The notes under the pieces are model-generated. The model was given only the letters and a program-made list of their open reading frames with translations. It was not told the DNA's origin and did not search any database. This document shows, piece by piece, positions 21,145-35,250 of a stretch of 64,000 nucleotides of DNA. Made by a program: the position numbers and the translations under genes. This DNA is from Sphagnum compactum (Eukaryota; Bryophyta; Sphagnopsida; Sphagnales). Location: assembly GCA_965153455.1 (NCBI GenBank), contig OZ234495.1:10784875-10848874 (forward strand), read 5' to 3'. The stretch's first letter is position 1. Each line of letters begins with the position of its first letter.

Positions 21145-21518
21145 TGTTGAATAAGTTTGATTTTAATTCAATAGTGAACTCAATGAATAGCTTCTAGAAA
21201 CTCTTCAACTATTGCTAAGTTGCTACTCTGCATGGAGAAATCGGCCATCAACATTTGACTATGTGTCTTTCTGCACATAGAGAAAGACCAGAAACAATAT
21301 ATATATGTAGTAATCATATATGAGCAACATATCAAAAGTTCTGAAAAGATGTTTTTGACACAGATGATGCTTGATAGCTCTTGAGTTCTTAATGCACCTT
21401 AGTTGTACAAATGCATGGCACAAAGTTGTACAACATGATTCTATTATGTAGATTCTATTGTTATGATTCAGACTACCAACATGTAAGAGCATCATCCAAT
21501 TATAACTTGAGTTCAATA
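21145..21518 (+). repeat. Copia 3' LTR
   Basis: Begins TGTTGAATAAG and ends GTTCAATA. Partner of 13190-13573, of similar length, with many scattered substitutions and small indels. Confidence 0.9.
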
Positions 21519-21523
21519 GTCAG

Positions 21524-24500
21524 GACATATTCCTCATTAAAGAATTCTATCTACTAGTTAACATTTTTGTAAAGGTAGATACTGCTGCTGGTTTGGGTCA
21601 TCACCTGCAGGATGTTGTTGATATGACCATGATCAATTTGCCATTTGTTGAAAGCCATAAAGCAGCAATGAACTGACAGTCTGAAGAATATATCATAGAG
21701 TGTGAGATTTGAGTGTCCTTTGAGTTAATGCTAATATCTTCTACAATGCTTGCACAACAGGTTCTTATTCTCTTAGGTGCACTATACAGCAAATTTTGAA
21801 TGGAGGAAAGTCAGAACATGCCAGTTTGGCTCAGAAAAATGGTTTTGGCCCAGCATCTTTGCATAGGATGCTGAGGCTGCCAAAAGGCACAGCAAAGACT
21901 AACACCTACTGTTAAAATTGGCTAGATGGTTTGATTGGTCCAGGTGCATTGCTATTAGTGGTTTCCCACCTTTTGCAGACTGAGTTTCAGTTTTATGGGT
22001 GGGGTTTGGAAAAAATAAACGACTAGATTAATCTTGGATTTGAGCAATACTGTTGCAGGGCCACAATATACTGAGCATGAGTGGGGATGCTTTTTATCAA
22101 GTAACTGGTTTATGCTTTCTCAACTAAACAACTTCTCCAGAGTTTGAAATTATTTAGTGCCTCTCCTTCTCACAAATTAGTGCTCATACTATCAACTTCA
22201 CCTAGTGATTTCCTATCCCATAATTTACAGTTCAAATCAGGCCTAATGGCATATGTCAGTGCAGTAAGAGTGGTTTATTGGGTATGCAAAAACTGAAAAA
22301 ACAGTCCTGAATTGGAAGTCCAAAAACAGAAAGTCTGCTGGAAACGAGTGATCACTCAGTAGGTTCAAATTCACCAGCTTCAAGGCTACAGACTCTTGGA
22401 GTTCAGTTGTTTTTAAGCGCCTTTAAGAGTGCTTGCGATCCCATGATCACTTGAGCAGGAAGCCCTTAAATTTGTGATGGCATACAGCATGTATGCATGA
22501 CATAATGATGCAGGATTTCAAACCTGGTATGACTGGCATATAGCTGGGTTGGCAGCTTGTATGTATGGCATCCTGTGTATGCTGACATATAGGATCCCTT
22601 GGTAGTAGGACAGACTCAGCTACTAGACGATTAGCGTGATGCTTGTTCATACCATGATATGCGTGATATTCATGAGTGCAGATTTCAATGCAGACACTAA
22701 TATAATGAAGTCTAGATGGGATGATAGTGCTCTCCTAACTAGCGAATCTGTTTTGAGCAACGTCGTGAGCTCATCTTCTGTCCTGGTTGGCATATTAGTA
22801 CAGTTTGAAGGACTGTTGCTGCGTATATATACTTCTTGTCTGGACTCGGAACTCTGACTCTTTCATAGCTTGGAGTCTTTCGACTTGGGTCCTTTTGGAA
22901 TAGTCATATTGAGTACAAAATTAGTGGGTAGATTATTTCTTTTGCACGTGTTAGAGTGAATATCTTGTTGTAACCAGTTGCAGCAACAAGCTCGCCCTCT
23001 GCAAGCGTCCTCTATCTGAACACAGTCTGCAGTGACTAGTCGAGTATGATTTGCTGGATACCTCAATATTTAAATGCCAAAAGTGTGGGATCGAATCTAG
23101 CTAGCTGGGGCAGATGATCACCTGGTGCTCGTTTCTTGGCCGCGAAATTGCGCACTCATGTGTTGTCTTTGCGATTGTCGTGGGCACATGTATTGACATA
23201 GTCAAACTCTTCAGGCCGAGGGAAGTTGAAGTATTTTTTGTTTAGTTACTGGTCAAATTATTTACAATTCGTGGCAGGATAATTCTCTTGGGTAGTAATA
23301 AGTTCGACGTTGGACGACCTACTACAAACCTCCAGGGTCCCCTGCGGTACGTCCACGCATTGATCCTTCACAGTTGGAGTTCTTTAGAACTCAGGAGAGT
23401 CAGAGATGTCGGTGCTAATTACTGCAGCTAGCTGGTTCTAGTTACCGTAACTTAATTATCCCATGGACTTGTTGAACATCTCGCAAGGGTGCAACTAGCC
23501 GGGTACTACATGCTCTAAATTCTGTTTCATGAATTGAACTATCTAAGCTTACAATCAGTTACCATATTTGGTGAATCATCAGCTTAATCTACAAGGGTGA
23601 AATTAATCGACCGACATTCGGTTTAAGATCATTGATGTGCAGATTGGTCACCATGAATAATATGTACATTATGCTGTAGCTAGCCCAGGTTTGCTCTGGC
23701 TCAGGCCCCACGTCCTCCGCTACAACATTAAGTTCTTCTTTTTGAGGCAAATTCAACTTTGCAGAGATACTGTAAGGGATCTTGTCACACATTATAGATC
23801 CCTTGATCACGTATGCTTGTTAGCTGCAAAATGTCACAACACCAGAGGACTGTAAGCCAAAGAACAAAAACGGCCAACCAATGGCGCAGTAGTAGTGGCC
23901 ACTTTCAACAGTACCCACCCTTTTTCCGATGGTTGATAAAATCAAAAGCATGGATCAGCTGCCTGCAGCAGGTCCCTTCAAGGCATGCAACTTGCTATTA
24001 TATGATATTATATTATAGGATAAACTAGTTCTTGTAGCTAGTTGAGCTGTGTTTGCAAATGTGCTTGTTCTGTTCAGCTGTAACTAGGGAGGGGCTACTG
24101 AACCACGTGGTTTTTCTTTCGATCCCACATTTCGAGGATTGTTCACAAAAGGTGTTTTTACTGTGAAAAGAACTGTGAGTTTCAATGTTTTTGGAGAACT
24201 TCATGGAAACAAAAAAAATTCTTGTCTTTTAGTTTCCTTGGAACAAAGTTGGGCAGGTTTATGTACATCAACTTCTCAGTTAAGTTACTTGATGCTCCGG
24301 TTTGAACTTGTCACAACCAGGGGGGGATGGAGTCATTTGTAATTTAAGCCACCATCGTGAGTCGATTGTTGCCATTGGAATGTCAGCGGACTCACAGCAC
24401 CACGACCATCTTTGATTACATAATGAAAGTAGCTCGATGTCTTTCACGACACTCCTCACTTTCTGACATCCATGCAGCTGCCGTGTTTCAGTATTCTTGT

Positions 24501-24992
24501 TGGCTCTGGAAAACAATACTATTTAATTCAGTTTCAATATCATTTTACAGTGTAATAAGCTATTTTTCTATCACTATAATATTAGTATTAATATTATCAT
24601 TACTAGGATCTCATCATCATGTCTTCCAAAAATTTGGCATGTTAGATCAAAATTTTGTAATGGGCCAAAAACTTCCAAAACTTCCCAAAAAAAAAGAGCC
24701 ACCCATTTGGGTGCACCTGGCAACTAATTAATAGAAGAAACAATAGGAGGGCAGACTCTTTATTACTGTAGAAATCCATGGGCTTGAAGTTGCCTCGAAA
24801 CATGTTATAGGCCAATTTTGGTATAAAAATCACATGGTGTACCTTGTGAAGAACAAAGGGTGTTCTTCACAATATCAAAATCTATCGAGGAAGGGAGTTA
24901 GTTTGTATTGGGTGTTTGCCATGTTGAGATCTCTCCAACCTCGCCACCCTTTTGTTGTGCTTTAGTATTGCTAGAAAGCTCTCAATGAGTTT
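21524..24992. other. Low-repeat region, no gene recognised
   Basis: Less AT-rich than its surroundings and without obvious repeats, so it may be low-copy DNA. I looked at the longer open frames (22636-22857, 23589-23810, 24139-24342, 24357-24731) and recognise none. A TATA-like GTATATATAC at 22822-22831 is not linked to a coding region I can identify. Confidence 0.45.
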
Positions 24993-25050
24993 AGGTGCAA
25001 TTATAATAAAAAGAACCAATGGTGGTAAGGTTAGAGTCCTTACCAAGAAT
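24993..25050. repeat. Partial GGGTAAAA-type TIR element end
   Basis: ATAATAAAAAGAACCA and then AAGGTTAGAGTCCTTACCAA match the ends of the elements at 56026, 60025 and 61291. No partner end was found downstream, so this is a truncated copy. Confidence 0.5.
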
Positions 25051-28000
25051 TAGTACGTTTTTGTTAGTTCAAGTGCTTGCTTGTTTCACACATCTTGACC
25101 AAATTATGATTTCTTTGTTATTTGGCAAACTTATCATCTCAACCTTGAAATAAAAAATTCTTTCTTTTCCCCCTTTTCATTCTCAAATTGAAACAAGAAC
25201 ACTTTCATCAAGGTTTAATTGAAACTAAGTATTAAAAAAAAACGCCAATTAATCTAATGAAACTTACAAACATCAACAAGCAAGCAACATGTTCCTACAA
25301 GGCACCACACTCTCACAACTCTCCAAATCCAAATGACACAAGCATTTCAATTTCACAATTTTTTATTTAAATTCCTTACTCTTCAACTCCAAAAAAAAAT
25401 TTAAGTTTTTGTGTGATCCTAAAGAACCAAATTCAAAATGATTAAAATTCACAAATTCAAACCTACACTAGGTAGATAGGTTGGTGAGCAAACATTTAAG
25501 AGTTCAAAGCAAGTGAAATCCTCACATTTTATTCCTCTGCTTCTAAAGTTGCAAGAGCATTTGTAGCCCTCCACCTAATGCTTCCAATGTCACAAAAATC
25601 GCTCAATTTGATAAAGGTATGGGGAAGATATGAAATGATTGGTGTGAGGGGGTTCAATGTTTAGCAACGGATGAATTAAAATAGATTGAGATTTGAAGTT
25701 TTGTAAAGCCTTGATTGATGCACCCATGAAGTTTTTAATCATTCAAAACAAACTAAAAATGAAGAAGATATGGGGTTGGAACTAGAGAAAGGTCTAGAGC
25801 TATTTTTTCAAATTTTTGAAAGCAAATTATCAATCGTTCTTTTCCAGTGTTTTATTTGTTTTTCTTTTGCATATTACATTCCAAGAACATTTGTAGCCCT
25901 TTAGTTTGCATGTGCAATGACACAAAAATTCATTCAATTTGGTTAAGAAATGAAGAAAATATTGAAATGTGTTCAATGATAGGTACATGTTTGATGATGG
26001 GTAGTTCTACCTAATATAGGTTCTGAATTCAAGAACTATTTAAAACTATTAGGTGAGGATATAAAGTTTAGCGCACTTGTCAATATTTTCAAAAAAATCA
26101 AATTTACATTTTGACCTTCAACCCTCATATTTAACACTCCAATTCATGTATTTTCACAACATTGGTTTAAAAATGTAATGCTTGAGTTATTGAATTTTGA
26201 TATTTTCACAAATAAAATTCCATAATAAGTTTTCACAGTTTTGGTTTTGTTCAAAAGTTTAGTTTCACAATCCCATTTCTTTTGAAGGCTCTACCAAATC
26301 ACAAGAACTTGATCTTGAACCTTCCAAATTTAACACTACAAACCATGCTAGTTGGTTTTTATAATGAAAATCGACTGTTTTCACATTTGAAAATAATTGG
26401 ATTCAAAACCGGACTAGAGGTTCTCATCTAAGTGAGAACCAACTTTTGAGATTTGGGTTCACATTTTGAAAATCAAAATATTGAAAACCAGATAGGGTCA
26501 ATGGCAAACCCCAAACCTGGTTTTCAAGCCTGCTATCCACATGTCTAAGATGTAGAATAGTGGGTTTTTTTTTAATTTATGAAATATTTATGTTGATAAA
26601 AATCACTACAAAGATTTAGCATTTAATAGTCAAATACACTAATGGACAACAGAAGATGATAAAACATAAAACTCTGCAAAACTTTATTAAAACACCCACC
26701 CAAAGGAGAGAGGAGTTTTTATAGATTCTTGTTTACAACTGGCAACTTAGGCAGCACCTATGTTGAAAATTTAAATATGTCAAATTTTATTTGTTTACTC
26801 TCACAAATGACAAAAAAAATTTGGAATTTTTTCAAAAGAAAATTTTATGCAAATTACAGAGCTTTTTTTTTTTGGAAATTTTTATCAAATTTTTATTTAC
26901 TTTAAGTTTTAAAATATCCCCTAACTTGGGATGCCAAAAAAAACGAGAATTCAATTATCAGGTTGTGAGAATTGAATGTGAAAATCGACTGTTATTACAT
27001 TTGTAAAAAAGTTTCCAACGATTTTCGGTCTTGCCAATTCTCATCAAAATTACAACCTCCGGCTTTCAGGGATGATTTTCAGAAGCCAGTTCTCAAAATT
27101 TACAAAATTCAGAATATTTCTTAATTATTTAATTTATTTTGAAAGTTTAATTAAATAAATTAAAATTGTCCCCTTTTGTAGAAGAGCTTGAAGCTTCTTA
27201 GTGAAGCTCCCGCTGAAGGAGCGGTTGAGGAGGCTAGCGCCACCCAAACTAAAAACCTAAACCTAACTAAACATTAGAGTTTTCCTTAAAGCCATGCTAT
27301 CTTCACCCTGTCTTTGGGCCTCTTTTCACCCCCTATCCCCTTTTTGAGTGAGGTCAGCAAAGTAAGGAAGTTTTACTAAATGTGGGTATGAAATGCTGAA
27401 ACCCAGCATTTAATGCACAAGATTCGAGGTAACTATAGTAGTTGTACATGGAAGAGCAGTGAAAATATATGTAGTAGCAGTGGAGGAGCTCAAGAAAAAG
27501 GAAAGACGGGTCAAAACCGGATGAAACTCAGTTTGGCACCAAAAGTGGTGCATTTCTGAGTTTGACCCCCCCCCCTTTAAGGTTAATGTACTATTTTGGA
27601 GGGTTCTTTTTTAATCTCACCCGGTTTTGGACCAAACTCAGGGTACTGATGCCGTGTTTTCCTTACTTTACGGAAAACTCTACTAAACACCCTGAAAACT
27701 GGTGCCCATATGTTTTAATACCCTTAAAGGTTATCAGAAAAAATTCAACCCATTCCCTTTGAAGTTTTCACAAAGCTGACTCTCACACTTGGTAGAGAAC
27801 CAGCAGACAGGTTTTCAAAATGGTTATCAGTTTATGTGAAAACTTTAAAGGTTCTCACTGAAAAAGTGAGAACCGCCCAACACTAGTTTACACCTGCAAT
27901 GCACAAGCTATAGAATTTTCTGTATTTTCATAACTAAAATGCCATTAAAATCAAAAATTAAATTTCTGAGAAATGGGAGGTCCCCTCTTGGTACTTTGTA

Positions 28001-29091
28001 AAGCCTTCAACCAGTACAGGTGCATCATCAAACTGGTTTCGTAACTTTGACACTGGTGCGGGAGTCATTGCATTTTTAGTAATGTTTGTCAGTGGAAAGC
28101 CAATAAATTTGGTTCTAAAAAGTATATCTATATTTTATAAAATTACTTATAATATGTGCTGAATGGCACAGGCCATGCTGGTAAGGATCTATGTCAGGAA
28201 TGCAAGTGATAATTGTGTGGGTAGTAGGCAAGTGTGTTAGGCAATAGGTGACTATGAGGTAAGCAAATAAACCCTAAACCCTATGGGACAAGAATACAAT
28301 GAAGAAATGTTTCTTGTCCATATTTCATCCTTCATGCATGGTGTGCTAGTGGGTACTGGTTCACTCTGACCCATGTGATCTCTCTTGGCGAAAGTGCAAA
28401 TAATCTTCCTGGTGCCTAATAAGTTACATTATGTAAAATTACAGTGTTAAACCAAACCTCCAAGTACAGGCCAGAAATCCCACTCAGTCTTTCTAGCATG
28501 TTAGACTGTGAACAGTGTAGCTAAGGGTTCAAATCAGCGCTGGGCTGTTTTCGGTTCTGAAAAGCAAATAATTGTCTCTCTTCCAGCTCCACAAAATAAA
28601 TAGAACCAGGAATCTGGGTGCCGATATTCAAAATACCGTAGCCTAGGGTCAGTTTCCACATTGAGAAAATGAATAATTCTTTAAAAATTAAATGAATTCG
28701 TTTTTTAATTGTGAAATTACATAATTTTCTATCATCTACTATAATATTCTGATCTGAGTAGTGAAATTATTCAGAGTGTAGCCTACAATAAACTATGATG
28801 ATTTTCAACATATCAACTTCATATTTTCACAAATTTTCATTTCACTATTTTGAGAATTATATAATGATGAAATTGATCTTAGGGTAAGGTAGTAAAATTA
28901 GGTCCCCATACCAGTTCTGGTGCTTAAAATCATTTACTGCATGGGGACCAAAACCAGTGGGTAATCCACAGTTAACTGCTGATTAAACTCTCCAGTGTCT
29001 ATAATTTTCCAAAGAACTGTGTCTTATTTCCAATTACAGATATGAAAATAACACCTGGTTTGGATCCCATGCTTACTGACTGGAACAAGCC
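25051..29091. other. AT-rich repeat debris, no gene
   Basis: No coding region recognised. A hAT-style right end (GAACCGCCCAACACTAG, ending near 27885) is preceded by the palindrome GGTTCTCACTGAAAAAGTGAGAACC. A similar palindrome without the CAACACTAG part lies at about 26412-26438 and may be its partner. A tRNA-like B box (GGGTTCAAATC) is at about 28525-28535, and a copy of the GGTGTGCTAGTGGGTACTGG repeat end is at about 28340-28365. Confidence 0.5.
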
Positions 29092-29099
29092 GTTCTTAC

Positions 29100-31828
29100 C
29101 AGTGTTGGGCGGATATAACTTTTTTATATCTGTCGGTTTCGATTATCCACCTATTTGTTATCCACTGGTTCCGATTATTATTATTTTTATTTTAAAAATC
29201 CATTGTAATATCCTGTAAGGATATCATAAAAAAATAAAAAAATAATGCCGGATTTCAGTATGATTAGATATTTGTCACCATTAACATTCGTCGGACAACC
29301 TAGATTTTTTTTCAAAAGTATATTACAAATTACAAGTCCAAAAGTTCATCTCACTCAAATTCACCTTCATATTGTTCTAATTCTTCCTCTAAGGCAAGAT
29401 CAACCTCAATCAACTCCATCAAAATAGAACGTGAACTACACCCCACCCTAGATCACTAGGCCAATTTTTACTAACAAAAATTATCTTATCTAAATTATCT
29501 AATTGTAAACGACATCTCCTCAAATTTGTAAGAATTCCAGCCAATGAAAAAATTCTTTCAATTTCTATTTGAGAATCGACAATGCCAAGAATCTAATGAG
29601 CAAGAAATGCCACAATTGGAAATAGAAACTCGTGTTTCGCCCACCACTCTAAAGGACATTTAATGTCCTTGACATCCACTTGAAACTTTCTAAACATCAA
29701 CAACTCCTTGTTCACCACCTCCTTTGACAATTCACTCGTTCCATCTAAGATACTTTCTTCATCAGTTTGCATATTTTCCACAAGTCCAAATTTTGCCATA
29801 GGGTGGAGGATGTGGTAGCATTTCAAAAGCATAGGAAATAAGGATCGTTGGTCATATTCTTCCAGAATGGAAAACTTTCGACCAATAAAAGATGAAACCA
29901 ACTTCAAACTTTTAAATCTAGGGTCTAACATCAAGGACAACATGTTATGTGTTTTATTTCCTTCATACTTCTTTAAAAATGAAAGAAAACCATCTAAAAT
30001 GCCACATACTTCTCTTTTAATGTTAGATGCAAGCAATCATAATTTTTGGGCTACAATAGAATCATCATCAATTAAATCTTGCAAGTTAAGTGAAATTTTA
30101 GATTTTAAAAAAAGTTTTAGGCTCGTAGTGATTATCACGTTCAAAACATCAGAAAATAAACCAATGCCCACGAGATTGGTTCAACACAAGCACTTACAAA
30201 TGAAGACAAAACATCAACAATTATTTAAAATATGTGTCAATTTAAAGGTGGAGGGACATGGCCAGTAACCCTCACTTCAATTTGTTGACTATAACATAGG
30301 ACAATTGTTGCCTTAAATTGTAATGTTTCTTGAAATAAGATGATTTTACTTGCAACCCTACAAAAGTATATCAAGAATTGGCAACAAAAAACTTGCAATT
30401 AAAATAAACTAGAAACAATAAACTTGCAAAAATGGAGCAAAAATTTAAATGTTTGAAAACCAAACTAACCTTGTTTTCATTAGAATGTTTAGTTTCCTAG
30501 GTTTCAAACCAGCTTCAATGCAAGCTCTATTCCATTCTTGACGACCTTTACCAGATTTCTTTGGCCAAGTAATGCATTTTTGCAAATATGCCTAGGTAGA
30601 TTTAATGAACACATATTTCAAATTCTTACAAACTTTGTCATCATTTGTGGCATATTGGCACGTTTTGGAAAAAGCATGACCAAAACAAGTTCCCTAAAAG
30701 CTTTCTTCCAAACCTAAAGTTTCACATTTAACAACAAACATCAAAGCATTGGTCAATGTATTTAAATTTGAACCCTCATCCTTCACATATGCTATGATCT
30801 TATTTCTCAAACCATATGCATTTAAAAGTTCAATAAGATTTCTAATCAACACTTGTCCTGTAGTTTCAGTAGCTTTAAACAAACCAAGAGTAACATGTTT
30901 TGGCTTTTAATTAGATCCTAAAAAATTTATGACCAAAACAAATACATCATGTGCACCTTTGGATATCCACAAATCAAAACTAGTGGTAGCACAACTACAA
31001 TCATTTAACAAAAGCAAAACATATGTTTCCTTAGTTTTCTCCACCAATTCAAGCAAAACAATGTTTGAAAATACTTTTCAAGAATGGAATTGCACATGAG
31101 GACATAATTGTAATACTAAATGCTTTAACCACACACTCTCCACAAATTGCAAAGGCAAATGATTTTTCATTATTAAAAGTCTAAGATTTTCCACAAACAT
31201 CTTGTGTTCCACATCATCCTTTTTAAAGGGATCTTTTGAAGCAAAAAATTCAAATATGGAAGAATTGGAAATAAAAGGCCTTTTCTTTGCAAATTGTCTC
31301 TTAACATTTTCTTTCCCTTGATTATTAATTTCTTTTTGAAACCTTTTATAAATTACTAAATGATTTGCATTAAGATGTTTCTATAAACATGTCATGCCAC
31401 TTGTTTTATAATATGTTAACAAACCTTTCCTTAACTATTTTCTTGAATTCACAGAAATAACAAGTTGAAAATGACACAATAAACAATGCATCATTTGAAG
31501 AACATCCAAGTTTACTTTTGAGTTATCATTAACACAATAAAAAGACCAACAAAATGCAGTTCTATTTTGAGGACACCATTTTTTTCTTTGAGTTTACAAT
31601 TGTTGCAAATTCTATTTAATTTTCTCTTCATTAGATTCTCCTGACACTCTATCTACTTCAATTTGCAAACTTGGATATTATATGACCAGATATCATTATT
31701 TTGATATCCAGAGATAAAGACATCACTTCAAATATCAAAATTTTTGATATCTAGAGGATTTCAAAAGTGATATCCTGAATGATATATGGTTAGGATATTT
31801 GGATTTTCATGATATCCCCTCAACACTG
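29100..31828 (-). mobile_element. hAT transposon with 8-bp target duplication
   Basis: The left end CAGTGTTGGGCGGATAT and the right end (reverse complement CAGTGTTGAGGGGATAT) form hAT-type TIRs. The perfect 8-bp duplication GTTCTTAC is at 29092-29099 and 31829-31836. Length 2,729 bp. Subterminal regions are rich in GATATC/GGATAT motifs, plausible transposase binding sites. The single broken transposase gene inside is on the minus strand. An exact duplication with clear ends suggests a younger insertion than the copia element. Confidence 0.92.
29430..31700 (-). pseudogene. hAT transposase, degenerate
   Basis: From the C-terminus: the dimerisation domain at about 29430-29660 reads CPLEWWAKHEFLFPIVAFLA and continues, in a shifted frame, into IEIERIFSLAGILTNLRR. 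The frame 29593-30036 contains LSLMLDPRFKSLKLV. The frame 30694-30882 holds IIAYVKDEGSNLNTLTNAL, the usual catalytic-core segment. Frames are broken by stops between these. Upstream of ~31200 the BED-finger region is not clearly legible. Family assignment is secure, function lost. Confidence 0.88.
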
Positions 31829-31836
31829 GTTCTTAC

Positions 31837-32840
31837 CCACCAAAGCAGGTACCCACTAGTTTTTTTTTTTCTGGTGATTTGTTGCTAAAAGGTGATTGTA
31901 AAAAATGTCTTGCGATATGCTCATTGGCCTTTTCATATTTTTTAATTAAAAAATCGCCCAAAAGCCCCCCCCTATTGCCACTTGTTGTGGCTTTATTAAC
32001 TTTCATCATTAACCCTAATCGCTTGCAACTAGTAGCCATTACTTTGTGGCATTGCCATCTACACAAAAGGCAAATTTTTTGAAAGATAAAACTAATGAAA
32101 GCTAGTTAATTGTGTTTTCCATGGCTCTGAGCTAATATTGCCATGTGCACTAATGCTCCACTATTGGATATGCCAATTTCACTGCCCAAAGAAAGATCAG
32201 ATCGTCAATCTTGTTGTTGAAAATTTGACAATCGCCATACCTCCACTATTGATGAAACAACCATCACGAATCCTCACTCGTAAATAGACGGGAGATCACC
32301 CTAAGGGTTCATTCACTAATCAATTTCATTATGTTACATCAGTTGCCCATGTTCTTAGATGGGTCGATTGTCAGTTCTACATGCTTAAGGTTTCGAGCTA
32401 GGTTTATGTTCATCATGTTTTGTGTGCAAAGATCTTCAATGTTTCTTTTGTTCTTGGCGGCATTGGTTTAAGGTTAAATTACTTTGGTGTTCAATGGCAA
32501 GTTGACCATAATGGGGAATGTAACAAGTCAATATGCAGATGGTCTAGTCTTCATTGTGTTCATTAGGCATTTGAGTTTTGCGTGCAATGGCTTGTGGTGG
32601 ACGAACTTCAATGAATACGCACTGGACATGACCAACACTTTGATCAGGCTTTACATTTCCTCTATCACTCTTTTTTCTGTGTTTGTTGAGCATTTGTGTT
32701 GCATTGGGGTTCTTCACAATCATTGTAAGGACAATCAAAAGACTTCAATCAAATTTTACACTTCCTCTTTCCCTTTTGTATTTTCATGTTTGTTGAGTGT
32801 TTCTATTGCATTGGGGTTCCGCAAATAATGTAGGGTTTAA
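31837..32840. other. No gene recognised
   Basis: Sequence between the two hAT regions. Short open frames (31879-32082, 32484-32828) have no recognised content. A ~100-bp stretch with TTGTGTTGCATTGGGGTTC occurs twice (about 32694-32730 and 32787-32822), a local duplication. Confidence 0.45.
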
Positions 32841-35250
32841 TAAAGCAATGGCTCCTCCTCTTCAAGTGCCGAAACATTTCAAGTTCAAGTTGTTTTTCAA
32901 TGCTGAACCAAATCCTAACATTGAATCAATGGCCCATGTTGGATCTAGCTCTTGCCAAGAAGCTTCTAGTAGCACTCCTAAAAGCATCAGAGTTGGAATA
33001 GAAGCTTGTCCACATTCAAATACTAATCTTGAGAGTAGTAGAAGTTTTGAAATGGAACCCTTCGATTCTCTTAAACCACCTGCTGAGAAAAAAATCATGT
33101 GTTTCAAGATACATGGGCTTTTTGTTTTCCATGGGCAAAACCCATCGTTGGGGATGATGGCTTGGTTTCTCAAGTTCGATGCATTATTTGTAGCAAGATT
33201 TCAAAAAAGCCAAAGTTGTTGGTTCTTAAATTTGATACACTACAGAAGCACACTAGTCGTCGAAAGGCGATTGTACCTAGTTTGGGTGTGACTATTAGTG
33301 ATTGGTACTACTATAATGATGTTACACACTATAAGAATGAAAGGGCATTCATTGGGCGAAATTTTGAGATTGTGACCTTAATACAATCAAGGATTCATTT
33401 TGGTAATCGAAAGAAATTCATTCAATTTGCTCCTATCCTACACATATTCATGCATGGAAGGCCCATGTTGGAGTATGAGTTTTTACAAGAATTTTTTTTG
33501 TTGTTCAAGGTCAAAAGCACGCAATTGAAACATTGGTCTAATAGTAGTGGTTGGTAGATCGTAGAAGCCATGCATGATGTTGTCCTCTTGAAAGCAATGT
33601 TTGTTTTTCAAGTGTTAACTATGCTGCTATTAATGTAGATGAAGTGACCACCGTTGATGTTCAACAGTGGATCAACATCCATGCATATGTGATGAAGAAT
33701 TGGAAATGAATTCCAATTTTGTTGACCTTTGAAAAGGTTGAGATGGGAGTAACCTCAGACAACATTAAAGCTGTCATTTTGAATGCCATGGGCAGGTATG
33801 GGGGTTTTACTGATGAAGCCATGGCCTCCAAGTGGGTTTGCCTTGGGTGCAATGGTGTTTTTGTGTTCTAGGGCATTCGAACTAAGGTGATCACACAAAC
33901 ATAGGAGTAGATTGCCCCTTATCTCATTGGTGTCCATTATGTAGCACATTGAACTAACCTAGTTGTTTTGGTGTTGAGTAAGTTGTCCTTGGTTGCGCAC
34001 ATTGAAGGTATGATGTAATCTTTGTATGTTTTTTTTTTCTCATAGTCCAAAGAAAGTGTTGGAGTTTGTGACCCTTGCCAAGATATTGGAGACCAAGGGC
34101 TTGAAGTTGTTGTGCAACATCAAAACCTGTTGGATATCCATGTTTAGCCCTTTGAAGCGGTTGTTAGCAGAATACAAGTCCTTGGTTGTCAAGATGTACA
34201 TGGATGCACCTAAAAGCAAACCTACTCAAGATAATTTGGATTTTTTATGTGATTTGGAATTGGTTATGGGTCTACAGTGCATTCTTCCAATGTTGGAAGT
34301 AGTGCACACATTAATCAAATACGCTCAGAGGTTAGATGTTTTTAATTTTGAATTCTTTGACATAGTGAAATCAGCAAAAGCTGAGATATATAAACTTTAT
34401 GTCGATCCAATCTAAAAGTATGATGATTCGGCTTTCCATGAGTTTTTAGCTGTTCATGAATAGTGTAGTGAGCTATTGTCACTTACGTAGGTTTCACATG
34501 AACCCCCTGTTGATTTATATGTGTCATCATACTTAACATTCAACATTGTTGGCCAATAGTCTGGTCTCCATCACTGTGGAAGTTATGGTGTTGTTTATGT
34601 TCATGTGCATCTAGCTGAACAAATTGCCATGTTTGAGACAGTTAAGGCTGCATGTTCGAAAGCTGCCTCAAACTTATGTTCTAAGTTGTCTTGTAGGTTT
34701 CTTGATGTAGAAGTCAAGGTTGCTCTTGGCATGGTGTACCTGCAATATTGGATATGTGAGGAGACAAGTACCAACAATTTCCTCCCCCATCTAGATTTGA
34801 TTAAATATGCATTTTGTGTTGACAAGAAGTTGAAAGGAGGACCTAATTCTTGGGCTTTTGGATTCAAGGTAGCTTGATGTCCAAGCTTTCCATTTCAGGC
34901 TCACCATGAATCACAATGTTGAAGCAATGATGTAGGAATTCAAAGATGCGAACATTGTTACTCATATGTGGTTGAAGATCCAATCTTCTACCCTTCTGGT
35001 CCAAAAGTTAAGTGAATACATGAAGGTTGCTGAAATAGCAATGGTGATGGTATTGGGTTTGATGGAAGATGAAAGGACCTTCAACAATTTACCTTTCGTG
35101 AAAAGCAAGTTGCACAACTTGCTAACCACACACCTTGACTTGTGTGTCCACATGTTCACCCAAAAATTTTACATTGTCACCAATTTTCCATATGATGCAG
35201 CCATTATAGCATGGAAGGAAGTATGCACAAGGTACCATGTAGATGGTTAG
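32840..35250 (+). pseudogene. Second hAT-type transposase, degenerate
   Basis: Unlike the first hAT. The frame 33099-33557 carries a BED-like zinc finger (W-x-FPWAKPIV, CIICSKISKKPKLL, KFDTLQKHTSRRKA). The frame 34026-34415 has SPKKVLEFVTLAKILETKGL and LLCNIKTCWISMFSPLKRLL, a wording I associate with plant hAT-like proteins. The last frame, 34966-35250, includes EYMKVAEIAMVMVLGLMEDE, RTFNNL and FPYDAAI; the ER/DERxF element is the hAT dimerisation signature. At least four stops or frameshifts separate these pieces. TIRs and a target duplication were not located. Confidence 0.75.

Larger units (their letters stand above)
13190..21518 (+). mobile_element. Full-length degenerate Ty1/copia retrotransposon
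   Basis: Two diverged LTRs flank gag, protease, integrase, reverse transcriptase and RNase H remains in copia order. The 5-bp target duplication is GTTAG (13185-13189) versus GTCAG (21519-21523), one mismatch. The element is 8.3 kb only because two TIR elements (15825-18452 and 19815-20461) have inserted; without them it is ~5.05 kb, normal for copia. Many stops and frameshifts make it inactive. The LTRs end TTCAATA rather than TTCAACA in both copies, so that change predates insertion. Confidence 0.93.

Noticed and set aside
22822-22831. TATA-like box GTATATATAC as a promoter
   Set aside because: No coding exon could be linked to it on either side.
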